From Zizania palustris (taxonomy: Eukaryota > Streptophyta > Magnoliopsida > Poales > Poaceae): 64,000 nt of DNA. The position numbers and the translations under genes were made by a program. Under the pieces are notes generated by a model. That model saw nothing but the letters and a program-made list of their open reading frames with translations, was not told the DNA's origin and did no database searches. This document shows, one piece after another, positions 63,560 to 64,000 of the stretch (position 1 is its first letter; each line of letters opens with the position of its first letter). The stretch lies in contig JAAALK010000082.1 in NCBI GenBank assembly GCA_019279435.1, positions 76,232,989-76,296,988 on the forward strand, written 5' to 3'.

Positions 63560-64000
63560 GTTGGGGTGCACCTTTTGGAGGAGGGCTGTGCTGGCCCAAC
63601 CGGTGGTAGCCTAGCCAAATATGCCTCCCCCTTGACCTAGCCAAGTTTAGATAAAGACCAAACTGAATTAATTTATCTATTTGCAGTTAGATATAATATT
63701 TTATCTTCAGTTAGTTGCAATTAGTTCCTAGAAATAAGGTCTCTACTCTATATAAAGGGGTCAATATAGTTTGTATTAAGATCAATCAAGAAATAAATCA
63801 CTTTGGTTCTCTCATCTGTGCCACCCCCTTATCCGGCGCTGACCCTCTACATGTGCCTCATCTGCATGGTGCTGGTTCTACCTACGCCACCCTCCTAGTC
63901 GTCATGGTACTGAGGAGACAAGGTACAATTTTCCCTCACCCTCCCGTTAGACACAACTACACCCCTAGTTCACTGCCTCACACCACACTACTCAATGGAC
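63560..64000 (+). repeat. Possible LTR, cut by the window end
   Basis: TGTTGGGGTGCACC at about 63560, a TATA-like CTATATAAAGGGG at 63748-63760 and a following TTGTATTAAGATCAATCAAG are laid out as in plant copia LTRs. The other end is not in the window. Confidence 0.35.

Overview
This is a grass (Poaceae) nuclear window made almost entirely of transposable elements, with one intact host gene. The evidence for a plant is an intron-split SEC61-alpha gene whose spliced product is 475 residues, plant Ty3/gypsy and Ty1/copia lineages, tRNA-Met primer sites and a PIF/Harbinger transposase with its Myb-like partner. GC-rich LTRs and Tourist/Stowaway-like MITEs point to a grass, perhaps a panicoid; I cannot name the species.

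Left nest (1-29046). The youngest layer is a minus-strand, non-autonomous large retrotransposon (1-9560; its 3' LTR runs off the window). Its LTR is 5.4 kb and itself contains a Gag-like zinc-knuckle ORF and a second polypurine-tract/LTR-start junction. It interrupts a plus-strand Tat-like element, of which the internal end and 3' LTR remain (9561-11096). That element, and a complete second one (11549-18947, LTRs about 1.1 kb, 5-bp target duplication GCCGG/GTCGG), both sit inside the gag of an older minus-strand gypsy element (gag pieces 11097-11548 and 18948-19648, PBS, 5' LTR 19687-21036). That element lies against still older minus-strand gypsy remains (two gag copies, a protease-integrase deletion fusion, a hAT-like insertion and a probable 3.7-kb LTR, 21037-29046).

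Host island (29047-36469). It holds a CDK-like kinase fragment, a MITE, the SEC61-alpha gene (a 5'-UTR intron plus six coding exons, 31068-34838) and AT-rich downstream DNA without a recognisable gene.

Right nest (about 36470-62041). A PIF/Harbinger transposon with about 4 kb of its own sequence appears to have been split by a SIRE/Maximus-type copia element (36968-47170, one frame of 1,877 codons with four stops, 3' LTR truncated) and by a Tat-lineage gypsy element (49600-61004, perfect target duplication CCTAT). The last 2 kb hold a Tourist-like MITE, an unidentified coiled-coil fragment and a possible LTR.

The most interesting system is an antisense, multi-exon gene between pol and the 3' LTR of the Tat-like elements. 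It encodes a putative gypsy type transposon (PF04195-like) domain followed by coiled coils, and a TATA box is placed to drive it against the sense direction. The 49600-61004 copy is open over five inferred exons (1,136 residues) although gag-pol of the same element is broken. In the 11549-18947 element this gene is the only coding content left. Antisense ORFs in this position are known in plant Tat/Retand elements, as I recall, so the class is not new; the promoter, the exon conservation and the better preservation than gag-pol are what deserve a check.
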